A stretch of 64,000 nt of DNA, taken from positions 12,273,597 through 12,337,596 of the forward strand of contig OZ025208.1 in assembly GCA_964019055.1 (NCBI GenBank), written 5' to 3'. The first letter of the stretch is position 1. Each line of letters opens with the position of its first letter. The stretch comes from Anthopleura xanthogrammica. Lineage: Eukaryota > Cnidaria > Anthozoa > Actiniaria > Actiniidae. Below are positions 43,301 to 58,300 of the stretch, one piece after another. A program made the translations under genes and the position numbers. Below the pieces are notes generated by a model, which saw only the letters and a program-made list of their open reading frames with translations, ran no database searches and had not been told where the DNA came from.

Positions 43301-46300
43301 TCTAACATGAAACTACCAAGGTTTGTATAAAAAAATTATTTTATTGTATTCTTACAGGTGTTACAAAATATGCCTAGATGAGGTGAACTATTTCCTGGAA
43401 AAGCTGATACAAAAAGAGGATACATGTACATTGCTTGAAGATATTTTAAGGTATACACTTTAATAGTTTCCTAGTGTAAATTACTGGAGGCTAATAGTAA
43501 TGAATACAACAATGACACCCTACCAATATTCTACTGACATCCCACAAACTCCCTACTGAGAACCCACTAACATCCCAATGACACCCTTTCACCAACCTGC
43601 CGACACCCTACCAACAATTATCAATTCTTATAATTTTCAGATCATTGGCGGCTTGGAAGTATGTCTTGAATGTATCTGTTATAGAAGAACAACCATTACT
43701 GGCACTGGGTGAAATATGCAAGAAGATATTGGAAGTGTGTCAAAAAATCAGTGATGTCAGCTCCATCTCACCAATGGCAGGAACAATCAGGAACTTTTGG
43801 ACCAGTTTTGAGGACAGCAAGTTTTTTAATGATGTATTACCAACACTTGTGCAAGATGAGGCTTGGCAAGGAGAAAATGTACAACTGGTGAAAAACTTTC
43901 TTGATAATCTACTAAAACATCTTCCAGAATGTGGAGTTAGAGCATTGGAAATTGTAGAAAATTTGAGCATTCAAAATACTGAGATGAAGTTCATGAAAAA
44001 GTTGTTATCAATCCTTGCGCTGAATGTCAGTGGGGTCAAAGATAATCCGAAGCATCTAAAATGGAATCAACAGTCATTCATTCCTGTTTCTCATGCACAA
44101 CTAACCACAGGTTAGTTATTGTATATTACCCTGAAACAACCTCTGGGCTGATTAAAGTCAGGGCAAGGCAACCCACAGATATAATTGGAATTTAGTGTTA
44201 AGTTTTGCAGAGGAAGGAAAACTGGAGAACCTTGAGAAACGCCCATGAATCAAGGTAGAACCTAACAAATTCTATTTACTTGTGATTCCAGGTCCAGGAA
44301 TCAAACCTGAGATCCAGAGTTGAGAGGCAAATGTACTTACCTACCACTATGCCATTCCTGATCTCCAGCTTGCTAATTTGCAAGCTCTGAATAAATATTC
44401 CAAATTATGTTTATCTTGACAGTCACTCATTGGAAAGACCTTCCATGTGTTAAAGTAGCAGATGGGAAGAAAAAATCATCTGCAGAGTATGTGTACAAGT
44501 CTGAAGAAGAGTACATCATGACCTACTATACTCTGATGAGAGAAGAATGCTTCCACAAGTTAAAGAATGGTATCAACCATTTCTTGTTGACTGGAAAATA
44601 TGAACCCAAAGACATTATGATGTACAGGTATAATATACATGTGCCAACTCATGTGTGACATACACGTATGATAAATGAGAGCAGAGGTTGGATGATGACA
44701 TGAAGATTGATGATGACACAGTAATTGTTGACATTTCGAAACCTTCACAATTTTTAAAATATTTTTTGTTTGTAAGGCTTGCAATAATCACATAGGTATA
44801 TATATTTTTTGTAGGGTACATCTTCTTAAAGCAGCTCCCAATATCAAGCAATCAATAAAAGAAGGATTGTCTCTTGTATTTGAATTCAAAAACAAGAAAA
44901 ATGATGAATCTGATGATCCAGAGTAAGTGTACTGCATTACCATTATCATCAGTGCTACTATCATAATCATTAACATCATCATTAACATTTAACTATCACC
45001 ACTATTATCATCATCACCACTATGATCACAATCACCACTCCATCACCATCATCTTTATTATCTTGATTAACATCAGCATATCCATTAATAATGGATAATC
45101 GTGTACTTTATGACTAGCTTACACATGTGAAGGTCGACAATAGACCAGCTGGCCAACAATTGGCTGAAACTTAACCAACACTGTGCAGACACATCACCAA
45201 CAACTAACCAACACTCACTATTACCTTACAATCATCATAATCCATCATTGTCAACATCACCATCACTTCTTATGTTAGTACCATCATCACTATTGCCATC
45301 AGCACTATCACATGAGTTCATGGCACCATCAAAACTACAATCATCATAATCCATCACCATTAGTGACCTTTTACGCATGAGGACAGCAAGACCAGGATGG
45401 CAACCCTGGGACATTGACACAAACATGTTTTGAAAATGGATGTGAAAAAACCCCAACTGAGGTTCTAGCGAGGACTGCAATGCCAAGGACAACTGTGCTC
45501 ACATGAAAAAACATTTTGAAAATGTGCCGGCATCATCGTCCGGGCATTGCCATCCTTGATGGTTGTCAATGTGTCTCTATTACCAATATACAATCACAAT
45601 CAAAATTATCATCATCATTCAATTCAACATCAGCATCATGAGGGATTAAAAATCTTTACCTTCCCCTCTTTCACCACCTCACCTTCCCTTCTATGACCAG
45701 ACCCACTCTTTTTCTTGTAGTAACAGCAACTGGCTGATGTTTGGTAACCTTCTGTGTTTGTCATTTGATGGAACTTTCCAGTGTCCTGTCTGGGGTGTTA
45801 TTAGTGGAGATTCAGAGATAACCAAAGATGGGTAAGTTGTACCAGTATTGTATCACTCAGTATTCCAGTGCAGTAACTATTAATTATAATTTATTTATTA
45901 TGCTTCCAACAAACTTTCTGGGAGAGCTAAACAGGTGACAAAAAATTTAGACTGGAAACAAGAAACTTAGACCACCATTTTTAGGCATCATGGTTTCTTT
46001 TTTACACTTTCTTATTTTATTGATTTCATAAATAATTCATAAATAATTTATTTCATAAATAATTTGGTATGATTATCATAAAACAGATTAAATTTCACCA
46101 CATTTGATAAGCACAGTAGGGTAACTTCAATTGACAAAATGTATAGGCAGAATGAGTGTAAAACTGTGTCTGTGATGTGGGCGCCAAGTGTTGGTAAAGT
46201 GTTGACCATGCGTTGGCCAACAGTTGGTCAATTGTGGGGGGTCCAGTATATCAGGTTCTGCTTCCTGCAGCTGGAAGCATAAAATGTTACCTCTTGTATG

Positions 46301-49300
46301 TCTACAGGCTTGGAAAAATGTGTTAAGAATTTCTCTCCTTTTTCCTATTTTTGGAGCTACAGGGAGTTGGGGGAGGGAAGAAGTAAGAGTATTGCCGCTC
46401 AAACTTGACTTGTGTACTCAAAGTATAATCTTGATTTTCATTTATTTTTTAATATCACGGTGTATTATCAGTAAGACCCAGATTCAGGTCAGCTTGTGCT
46501 CAGAAAGAAACAAGTTGAGCGAAGCTGAAGTAATCACCAAGCTACAACAGATTGAGGATCAAGGTATACATGTAGTATTGTAACGGACCGAGATTTAGAC
46601 TGAGTGGAGGTTTAACGATTGAGGTTTATTTACAGGCTAATCATCTGTGAGATTTACAGGATCTAACACCGGAGCTACATGTACAAGCTACTGCGAGTCT
46701 CCAACTTAACTAACTAATTCTTACAAAGCTAGCGTTATTTAAAGGCATCTATGGTGCTATTTTCAGATCCTTACAATAATCATAATGAACATTGTGACAC
46801 AATTTACGCAATGTTTACACAGTAAGTGGATTAGTTACGTCATAGGGGAGTGTCAGAGTGCTGGCAGCTGACCTGGCCAATGTCACGCTACGACCCTAAC
46901 CCGCTACAGTATACACTTAGGGGTATTTCTAGTCTTTTTTTGGTTAAATTCCCCCTTGTCTTGTTTTGTGTACTTGTTAGGTTTTCCAGCTTACATGGTT
47001 GAGAGCAGTACTTTCTATCATGCTTATGGTCCACCCTTGGAAGTACTGCAACAGAAAGGTATGGTGTTTATGGGGAGTCAGGATGGTGTGGTGGTAAAAC
47101 ACTCGTCTCTCACCTCTGAGGTCCAGGATTCAAATTCCAGTAACCCTATTTGTAGCCTCCTACGCAGACGCTCTTAGGGTCGTCACGCAATACTTCTCTC
47201 CCCACGAACGTCTGCTTACTTGAGCAGAACATTCCTTTCCAATTGTGATCATGAGCCAATCCAAATCGACCAATTGTTTTCGATGACCCAATTACAAACG
47301 TCGATAGAAAAAATTCTGCGGTGACACTAGATCGATGTTGTTCTTAGTCTATCATCAAGTTGTCCTAAAGCCAATTAAAGCGAACTGGTTTTGTATAAGT
47401 AGAAATGATGGCACTGATATAAATACATGTAAATAGCTTGAACACCGTGTAATAAACTAAATTTCAGAAGTTACTTCTTCGTCGTCGGAGCCTGTAAAAG
47501 TCCTTTTTTACACATATCTTCTTGCCATTTGGTTTTGTGCTGAGATTTTTACGGACAAACAAGACGGATTGTTCTTAGATTTATTTTTATGTGGGTGACC
47601 TTAGGGTGACCTTAGGGTGACCTTAGCGGCACCAATGAAGATGAATGCATTTGGAAAAACTTCAGTGCTCTTTACATTTCATATCCGCCAAACAACTTGA
47701 TTATATTTCAGATTTGTGTTACGAGCGCTTACTTCAATATATCGCTTATTTTCTCAAATAAAATTGTAGGATCTCCAGTTAATATTGGCTAGAGAAAGAG
47801 ATAACCATGATAAATAAGTCAGCAAAGACCAAAGTTTGAAATCAGATACGTTATCGTATGGTTCTCGCAAAAGTATTGCGGTCAAAGTCGTCCAACGACC
47901 AATCAGCATGAACCTTCTCGATTTTAGAAGGTTCATGCTGATTGGTCAATTCTTGGAAAGGAATGTTCTGATCAAGTAAGCAGACGTTAGTGGGGAGAGA
48001 AACGTTGCGTGACGACGTGACGACCCTAAGAACGGCTGCAAAGGAGGCTACCCTATTTGAGCTGAGTTGGTTGATTCTCCTTCTGACTCTAAGGGTTTTT
48101 CCGGTCCTCCATTTTTTTTCCTCCCTCCTCTCGTGTCAGCCGTAACTAATTCAAACTGGTTAGAGCTATGCTCTGGGGTCATACATGAACTGTATAGACA
48201 GATGCACCTTCATATTCTTCCAGTTCAACCATGCTGAGTAGCACCATTTGCTGTACTTGAGCTGGTGATTAACGATAACAAGTTTTTAAAAGAGGGTTTT
48301 CATTGCCCTAAATTGCTAATAAGCTGCTAATAAATCGAGGGAGCTGCATATTGGGTGTGGGAGGCTTGTCCCTTAGCTCCCCCCCCCCCCCCCCCTGGGG
48401 GGGGGGGGGCTTAGAAGAAGGTCGTGGTAATTGCTACCCCCTGAAATCATCCTGGATCCACCACTGAGTGCATGGCAGATAATGATTAAATATTGGCCAA
48501 CATATTCACACGCACTTCTATTAACTATTTTGCTGTTTATAGAAACTGTGCCATTCAAGGAACAGCTTGTTCAAGTCCAAAAGTGTACTGATCAACCCCC
48601 AGAGTACCTCAAGAATCTAAAGAAGTGTCCTGACTGGAGCATCATTTTCAGGAATCCTAGCTGTATTGAACTCCATGACAATGATGATTACAGCTATGAG
48701 ATACTCATCAAGGAATTCATGGAGCTGAGACAAAATCCAGAGTCGAGCCAACCAAAATTAGATGAAAAGCAGTTAGATGCCGTAGAACAAGCACTGCGCA
48801 ATAAAGTGACTCTCATCCAGGTTGGTTTAGTTTAATTTGTTTTATTCTGGGCCACACCGCTGTGACATCTAGCACTTGGGTGTGGTTAATGCAAAGAGGA
48901 TACCTTATTACATGAAATTTTCGCGACACTATAATTTCGCGATTTCATTGAGTAAATCATCCGTGATTTCTTTCCAAATGCACACATTTCTTTAACAAAA
49001 TGACTTTATTGCATGTACATACATACATACTTTATTAGGCTTTCCAAACAAGGCTTTTCAAAACCTATTACATTAATAATAATCAATAATGAACTAAAAT
49101 ACAAAATCTAGCTGATATAAACCATGAAAATCTAATTATAAAATTTGTCTAATAATTTTGACTTTAAAATGCGTTTAAACTCTCTTACCGACTTAAGTTC
49201 TTTTAGTTCTAAATCCAATGAGTTCCAAATCTTAACAGCTCTAAAATACGAGATCTAGCTGATATAAACCATGTACATCTAATTATGAGATTTGTCTAAT

Positions 49301-52300
49301 AATTTTGACTTTAAAATGCGTTTAAACTTGCTTAACGACTTAAGTTCTTTTAGTTCTAAATCCAATGAGTTCCAAATCTTAACAGCTCTATAATTAAATG
49401 TTCTTTGTCCAGATGCTGAGGTGTACTTGGGGATTTGAAGTTGGTCACGGTTGCGGGTGACGGCCATGAATCGTGGCACGGTTACAAAATTTTTTGCATA
49501 GATAAGAATGTGCCATCTCATTCATGCATTTGTAAGTCATAATAGTGTCACGATATAATAAGTGTTCCTTAACAGGGAGCCAGTTTAGTTCCTCCATTGC
49601 TGGAGTTATGTGATCGTACTTCCGTGTCTTTGTTGCAATCCTGCATGCAAAGTTTTGTACCGCTTGAAGCTTTTTCACATTCTTTGTTGAAGTATTCGAC
49701 CAAACGGAAGAACAGTAAAGAAGCTTGCTGATGACTAGAGTAGAAACCATTAGGCATAATGAATCTTTATCGAAACTATCCTTCACGCGATTTATTTGGC
49801 ACAGTTTAGCCATGCATGATTTAACGATGGTATTTATATGATCGTCATAAGTGAGGTGAGAATCAAAAACGACGCCCAAATCCTTGCCACTTGTTGCGGG
49901 TTCGATCTGCTTGCCAAGGAAGGATAGTTTCAAGCTGCAAGGAAGTCTTTGAAGCATAGAAATAACAACAAAAAGTAATAATTTTGTGTTAGTTCCATGC
50001 ATGGTTTTGATTTTAATATAAAGGAAGTGCTAGTACCTTGTTCTCAATAGAACATCTTTCATCCCTGCTTTTAATGGTTACTGTTAATTCTCTATTTTCG
50101 CAATAATTAAAGGTCACTTAGTTTTCGCGTCATTATATTTTCGCGACACTTAATTTTCGAGTCACTTTAATTTCGCTATTTTTTCAAAGTCGCGAAAATC
50201 GCGAAATTAAAGTGTCGCGAAAATTTCATGTAATACGGTATATTCCATTTCATTGCTCAGCAACTGTGAGTTGTTTGACCATGTTAGAGGATGGTCTACA
50301 TTTGAACAGTAAATTGACTGCAGCTATGCCTGACGGCAGTTGTCTATGACAGGGCTTAAAGTAACGGTCATCATGACCAAGCAAACTAGTTTTAGCTCAG
50401 TCATGCCTCATTTCTGGCTCGACGTTACTGATCAAATTGACCGGCAAGGCAAAGATTTAACCGAACAAGTTCCAATTCTGGCTGGACATTGTCGGATAAT
50501 TAGCCGTTATTTTAACCCCTGCTATAAATGAGTGGCTGACTCATTGCAATATGTTCAACCAATCAAATACACGTTCTGAAACTATACATACTGTCAAGGT
50601 GCTCAATTTTAGTTGATGTGTAAGTTGTCTTTGTGTTATCAACTGCTAATTGAGTCTGAGATTTTCCTAAACGCAGGGACCACCAGGCACTGGTAAATCT
50701 TATGTTGGTGAAGCACTTCTTCAACTACTTCTCTCCATGGAGGTACCACAGGATAATGGTCCTATACTGGTAGGCTGATTAACTTGACATAATAAACTAA
50801 ATATGTACTGCATTAACCTGGGTTCCAAAGGCTGAAGTTCTCTTGTGATAATGAAACTTTTGACTGAGAGGCAGTGGAGTGAGAGAGCCTCTGGAACGTT
50901 AACCCAGGGCAGTACGGCAATGATCTAGTGTGTCAAAATAAACAATTGAATAAGAATGGAGCTAAATGTACTGTTTCTGATGTTATAGGTTGTGACCTAC
51001 AAAAACCATGCACTTGATAACTTCCTTCAGACCTGTGCAGAAAAAATCCCTGGTTTTCTAGACAACCTGGTACGTGTTGGAAGAGGCAGTGATGATGCAT
51101 CAGAGAAGCTAAAGGAGCGCAGGATAACTGAGGTAAACATACAATCATAAAAACACCAAGCGACAGGCTAAATCTGTCAAACGGAACATAATTCATGGTT
51201 CCGACTCCCCTTAGTTACTGTTGTTATGTCCCATATGTAAGCTCAACAAATTAATAGACCTTTTTACCGATACGAATTATGCGATGCTGAGGGGGCAAAA
51301 GTGGAAATATTTATAAAGCATAGAGTGGCGGGGTTACTTTCTCAAATAATTGTATGCTTTCATGTTTCACATATTGCTCCAGCTACCAGCCAATCCAATT
51401 GGTTTTTAGATGTATTTTTCATTGGATAACGTTAAATTATATAAAAAGACACCCTGGCAGATGTGCATACTCATGATAATTTTTCGGCCAATAATGTCTT
51501 ACAATAGAATTCAGGATGGCCGCTGTATCGGTAAAAAGGTCTATTAGCTGGAATATCTTTAAGAATATAAAACTCTGATCGCTGGAAATTGATTATTCAT
51601 AAATTGTTTACTGTTCTGTGAAAATAAAATAAAATTGCCTCGTAGTAGTACTCTTTAAAACAGATACTATGTAGTTGTTTGTGGGACAAGATTTTAATTT
51701 CACTGGAAAAACTGCTGCAAAAGTGAACCAGTCGCTGAAGTGCGACCCACAACGTTTGATATCTTATTTGCAAACTACTGCATTTCGACGGCCGTCAATC
51801 AAATAACTTTGATAAGAAAAAACAATTTCTTGAGAAAGATTTTGGACTGAATTATAGATTTTAATCCTCTAATCATCTAAAATCTTTAAATTCAGTCTAA
51901 AATTTCTCTCAAAAATGTAATTTTTCTAGTTTAGTTATTTTTATTGACGGCCGTTGAAATGCAGTAGTTGGCAAACAAGACAGATAAAACAGGCCAAATC
52001 ATATGATCAGCAAATATGTTCCTCTTTTTTTATCTTTTTATGTATAATGATTATTGAACTGATATAATTTACATAATTCGATACCATGAGTCATGGTCAC
52101 ACCGACACTAGAGAAAAACGTTTGCGCATGCGTGCCTTTCAGCACGCTTTCCAAGAATTTACAAGAGTTTTAGTGAGAAAGTAAATGCTTGTTTTCTCCA
52201 AGTATACAAAAAATTTCGTGGGTATACTTTTGTGAGACCAAGATACTGTATTAATAAAGACAATATGAAAGAATCAGCCTTAAGTTTCAAGAACTGACTT

Positions 52301-55300
52301 TAAGTTTTGGCATTTTGTAAAGACTATTCTTCAGGCAAGTGTGAAAGTCAAATTTGCATATTTTTACAATAGCACGAAGACGCTTTTGACTAATTTGCAT
52401 GCGGATTTAGAGCATGCGCAGACGTTTTTCACGCGTGTCGGTCACACCTAAAACCCCAACATGAAAAATTACCCAGGATATATTCTTCTATTAAAGATTG
52501 ATCATGAGGAAAACCTTTCCTTTCAGTTACTAAAGAACTCACCCAGGGATGGCTACTTTCAGACATCACAGAGACTCAAACTAAATCTGGAAGCAATGAA
52601 ACCTGAAATTGATGAATACGTAAAGAGGTTACAATTTTCCAACAAGTTTACTGTGTCTGTATTCATTAAGGTATACATACTTACTAATAATATACGAGAG
52701 AATCAAGTGTGGCGTAGCGGTAGGCGCTTGCCTCTCACCTGTGGGGTCTGAGATTCCATTTCTGGACTCGGCATCACATAACTGCCACACGGTTGGCTCA
52801 GTTGGTTGAGCACTGGACTTTCGTGCGGGAGGTCGTGGGTTCAACTGAGCCCCGGCGGCCGGACCAACATCCAGGGTCTTAAAATAACTGAGGAGAAGGT
52901 GCTGCCTTTGTAATTACATCTGCAAATAGTTAGAAATTCACGTGGCTCGGATGACCACGTAAAAAGGCAGTCCCGTCTCTCCACACTACCTCACCCTGCA
53001 TTGGAGGGACGTAAAAGAACCACTGAGGACGTAAAGAAACCAGCAAACTTAAACTCGAGGCTGCAGTCATATGTATATGTGGGGTGCCCCCAGGCTATAG
53101 CAGGGCCGCTATGAGAGCCCACCATTGCAGATCATTGCGATCTCACTTGCAGATCTCAGATCTTACGTTCGATCGAGCATGTCTTGCTTTAAACTAAAAA
53201 CTTATACATGACTGTGATAAATACATTTCAACTCATTTTTTTCAGGAAGCTGATGATAAACAGATTCAACACCTCTGTACAAAACCTTACTATACTGAAA
53301 GAATGGAACAAATCCTGAGGGACAAATATTTTCGAGTCAAGCACTTCAGAGGTATGCTTTATATATATGTAGTCATAGGGTGTTGAAAGGACTTTGTTCA
53401 GTACTTACTTTGTGTGTGACTGCTGTTCTCATATCCATTCATTTTTCATTAATCATTCATTCCTTTGAGGGTGTTTCATGTACTGTCTGGTTCATGCTGG
53501 GTTTTTTTCTTCATCATGATGCATTATACTACACCCCGACAACTTCATCCTACAGAAGAAGCAGGACTGTATATAGTGCAAAAAAAAAATTTTTCATCTT
53601 TTTTCAGCCAACATTCTTGATTGGGCTTATTACAATTCAATAAAATTTAAAAGATATAGACCCCTTGCAGCATGTCGGAATGCAGCTCAATTTGGGAGAC
53701 AAAACAATAGGTTCCAATTCTCAGGAGATTGAAATTCTTTTGTTTTGTCCTCCAAATTGAGCTGCTTTGAAAGAGTAGTTCATCATGCAGACTGTAGTTC
53801 TATTTGATCTTTTAGAGGATTTGTTTGTAATTGAGTAAGCTGTACAGTAAAATTAATGATAATATTCCATAACTTACTATTGGTATTGCCAGAGCTTTGC
53901 AAGATGATTGAAGAACCTCTAAAAAAGTGGTTGCCAGATAAGACAGAATTTGAAATGTTTGCTGGCAAGGTCACAGAGAGAGATCTTCAGAGCTACATAG
54001 ATGAAGATTATGGAATGGCTAAACAACCCGTTACACAAGAAAGGTTTGTTTCTTGTGCTTCTAAGGTTGTTGTTTAAGGTTATTGGCAGGGTAATAGTAA
54101 ATTATATGGGTAAGGGATCGGCTAACAGCATATAGATAACCTGCCTATAGTGTTGTCATTGGTAAGGTCGTTAACCCCCAACATTAGCAAACTTCAAATC
54201 CGTCTATGAGTGCGAGTATGAGTTTTGAACACTGATTTCTTAGTCGTGATTGCATAATATTACATAGATTGAAACTTTATATTTAGATTGTTAAGAATCG
54301 GAAATTGAATAAGATACAGTGTTAGGCACGTCCAAAGGACCAATTTCAAAACTCGTTCTCATTCTCATATACACTGTACTTGAGCCGGATCTCAAATTCG
54401 TTATTCTTTCTTTTTTTTTTTAGCACTGATGAAGCATGTTATACTTGTCAACTCTTGCCTTCTGAAGAACGTGAAGAACGGCGAGCTGATTTTAATGATG
54501 AGCAAGAAAACGAAAGTGCTTACAATGAAACACCCTCTTTACCAGAGGAAACACCATTGATTTTGTTGCCTGAAATACCAGATGAAAGTAAGCAATAAGC
54601 ATATCAGTCACTGGTGTTAATCAAACGGTCTGGTTCTTCTTTTACCTTATTTATTGTGCATTATAAGAGCACACAGCACGCATGCACACTTCTGTTCCAC
54701 TAAGCGTCATGCTTCTCCTAACACTTGTGTTCTGCCAACCCTCGCATGCTTTATAACTGCACACAACACACGTGCGCGTTTTAACTGCCACAATTTATTC
54801 TTCATCTGATTGCAGAACTAGGAAATGTGAAGGCAATTTTGAGTGCTGGTAACATTCAAGAGCTGACTGGTCGTGAGAGAATCCAGATGGTATATGCTCT
54901 ACAAAGAGAAAGATATAAAATGGTCAACACTGAGTTTTTGCAGCTAACTCAAACCTTTACTCAGGTATCGTCAGTATATCAAAATATATTGTAGTTATGC
55001 AAAATGCAAACATGAAGATAAACACTACTCTTATTAAGCTAAGGGTGTACATAGTAGAGTTGTTTAAAATAGCTATAAGATCAATGGATTGATGAAAGAA
55101 TGGATGGATGGATGGATGGATGGATGGATGGATGGATGGATGGATGGATGGATGGATGGATGGATGGATGGATGGATGTTAAAAATATTAATGATTAAGT
55201 GTATGGTATCTAAGAAACGAAGCTATGGTAAGTATGGAAATAATTTGTAACTATGGTAACATGGGATAGCCTTATGCACCTCCTGGTGCGGAGAGCAATA

Positions 55301-58300
55301 ACATAAATATAACATAACATGGTAACTATGGCTACCTAGTAACTAGGATTCATCATATCTCTGTGTGGTCTTTCATTTTCAGAAACAGCAAAAAAGGAAA
55401 GAGGTTTATGACCAGCGACAAATCAAAATCTTACAGCAACACAGTGTTATTGGTATGACAGTCAGTGGTGCGGCAATAAGAGCAAGCTGGTTAGGTAATA
55501 CTACAGTTTCAAATTGTCAGTCTTGAGTGTTCCAGTATATGTAACAGTCTGTGGGATTTTAAAGTCTTTGTGAAGTTGTGTAAACTGTCTTTAATTTACC
55601 ACGGTATACCCCCTCCCTCCCTCTCCCTGCCCCCCCCCCCCCCCCCGCCCACCGGATGGACAGGTGTCAGAATGTTTGGATCTTGTTCTGTGCAGTATGT
55701 GTCACTTTACTCAGGTCTCAATGGCCACCTTGCTTATGAGTGACTGCTAAAATGTTTTTTCCTAATCAGAATCCATCAAACCCGCGGTAATGATCGTTGA
55801 GGAAGCTGCAGAAATCCTTGAATCCCAGCTTGTAGCAGTGATCCCATCATCAGTACAACATTTGGTCATGATTGGTGATCATCAGCAGCTACGTACACAA
55901 GTGCACTATGAAGTACTGTGCCGCAGGTGTAACTTTCATATTTCAATGTTTGAGCGCCTGATCAAAGGTGGTCTTGAATACGCCCAGCTAAACCAGCAAG
56001 GAAGAGTGAGTGATGACCTTGCACAACTAGTTAGAGAGCTGAGAATTTATGATGAGTACGAGACCAGAGATTCTGAAGAGGTACAGATATTGCACACATA
56101 TAACTTTAATGAAACAGGGCTTGAAATAACGCTTGAAATAAGTTGCCGGTCATGATGGCCTGCCAATTTACCCCATTTCTGGCTCAACGTTACTGGTCAA
56201 AGTGACTACCAAGGCAAAGTTTTGACTGAACAAGTTCAGATTCTGCCCGGACTTTGTCTGTTGGCCGGCTGTTATTTCAAGCCCTGTGAAACTTGTCAAC
56301 ATCCAACACAGGATACAACCTCAAGTCACATCGTGTGTAAAACTTTAACAGGGCTGATTGAAATAGAGATTTAACCAATAAGTTCACATTTCCAAACAAG
56401 TGAAGTGTCAGATCTAAAGGCAAACCTTGAGGTGAATGTAATGATGATAATGTTATAGTTAAGAAAAATAAGGTTAGCATAAAATATTTTATTACTGCAT
56501 TCTGTCAAGAGTGTTTTTGCTTATCAAACAGTATTCGTCCTTAGTGGTCTGGGTATGAAATACCATCTTGGCATCAATAAGACATTTGCACTATTCAAAC
56601 TGGCCACATAATCCAACAAGAGATGATTTAATAATATGCAAGACTATATATATAACAAGCAACGTGCTAGTAGTAATCATTGTTAGTTGCCCAAACCAGC
56701 GAGATGAAGAACATCGAAGCTGATAAAACTAGCGGGTAGGGCGGGGGGAGGGCCCGGCGCAGTGGACTTCAGTGTGGCTCGATCTTGGATCATGTATCGA
56801 GGAAGAGAATAGAAACAAGGGGTGAGAAATAGCCCATTTTTCTTTTTACCCTCCCACCCTCCCTCTTCAATCAATCTCGCTCTTGGCTTCTGTCCTCCGG
56901 ATCTATTCCCATTGTTTCGCCACTGGAACAATGGATCTTCATCCTTCCCCATTCTTAATCATCGATCCGGGGGACAATGGCCAGTTTGGACCCTGCCCCC
57001 TTATAACCATTTTCATTGAAGTGTGACCTGCAAAGTTTGATGTCTCATTTGCCAACTAGCATTTTAACTGACGTCAATCAAATAACTCAACTAGAAAAAC
57101 TACATTTTTGAGAGAAATTTTAGAATAACTTAAAGATTTTAGATGATTAGAGGATTAAAAATTAAACGTCGCGGGTTACACTTCAACGAAAACGGTTATA
57201 AAACAAGCAGTTTTGATCAATTTTAACTCTTCATTTCTGGTGTTGGTTTTGATACAACTGCTAGTTTAAGGGGGTAGGGTCACGCGACCTGTTATGTAAT
57301 GAAGAAACAAAACAAATCTTTAAGAAAATTTTTACAATATTGCAGGGTGTGCAAAATAATAAAGGCCTTGACTGCTTGTCCAAATCCATGTTCTTCTATG
57401 ACCACAATAGAGAAGAAAAGATGCAAAGGGGATCACATAGCTTCTACAATGAACATGAAGCTGATGAGATTGTTAAGGTGGCCAAGTACCTGGTATGTGA
57501 TAACAATGTGGAGACTGGAAGAATCACTATACTCTGCTCCTATCGTGGCCAGGTTGGTACTGTCTTATGGTTGTATCCATTCTCCTCTATCAACAGAAAT
57601 GATGCTAAAGAATAAATAAATAAATGGGCTTTAGCAGTGGCATCTCTACAGAGTAGCTATTCGTCCACTGAAATTTTAATTGGAATTTAGAAGTTGATTT
57701 TTGTGGAGGGAGGAAAATCGGAGAACCTGGAGGAAAACCCTCAAAGCACAGGAGAGGAGAGAACCAACAAGCAACTCTAATAACATATGAGACTGAGTGC
57801 AGTGGGACTTAAACCCGGGTTGCATTGGTGAGAGGCGAGTGCTCTCGCTGCTATATATATCTCACGTGCTTCCCAGATGTTTGATTAATTCGAAGGGTTT
57901 GATATGAGAGAACTATTGGAAAGAAAAAATCCATTTACCCACCCTTGCATGATTAATTTTTGTTCAACCTTTTTCAGGTCGGGCACCTACAAAAGAAGTT
58001 AAAAATGCAAGATGCTTACAGGCTATCAGATATAACAGTAACCACCATTGACTCATTCCAGGTACTAATCATTAAAAAAAATGTGTGCGATGATTCTACC
58101 ATATTTAATAAATACAGGATCAAAGGCAGGGTGTTAATTGGGAGGGGGTATTAGTACTCTGATTTGCATGGCGACACTCTTACATGTCTTGTGGCAAGTG
58201 GGAAATATTGGCAGGTCACTTAAGTCCCCTCAGCTCACCCATCTTTTGTGGTCAACCCTTGAGATCAGATGTTAGCTATATTTATAGATAAACTTAATAA

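Noticed and set aside
44278..44360. tRNA gene
   Set aside because: A- and B-box-like segments exist, but no acceptor or anticodon stem forms; the context is a dispersed SINE.
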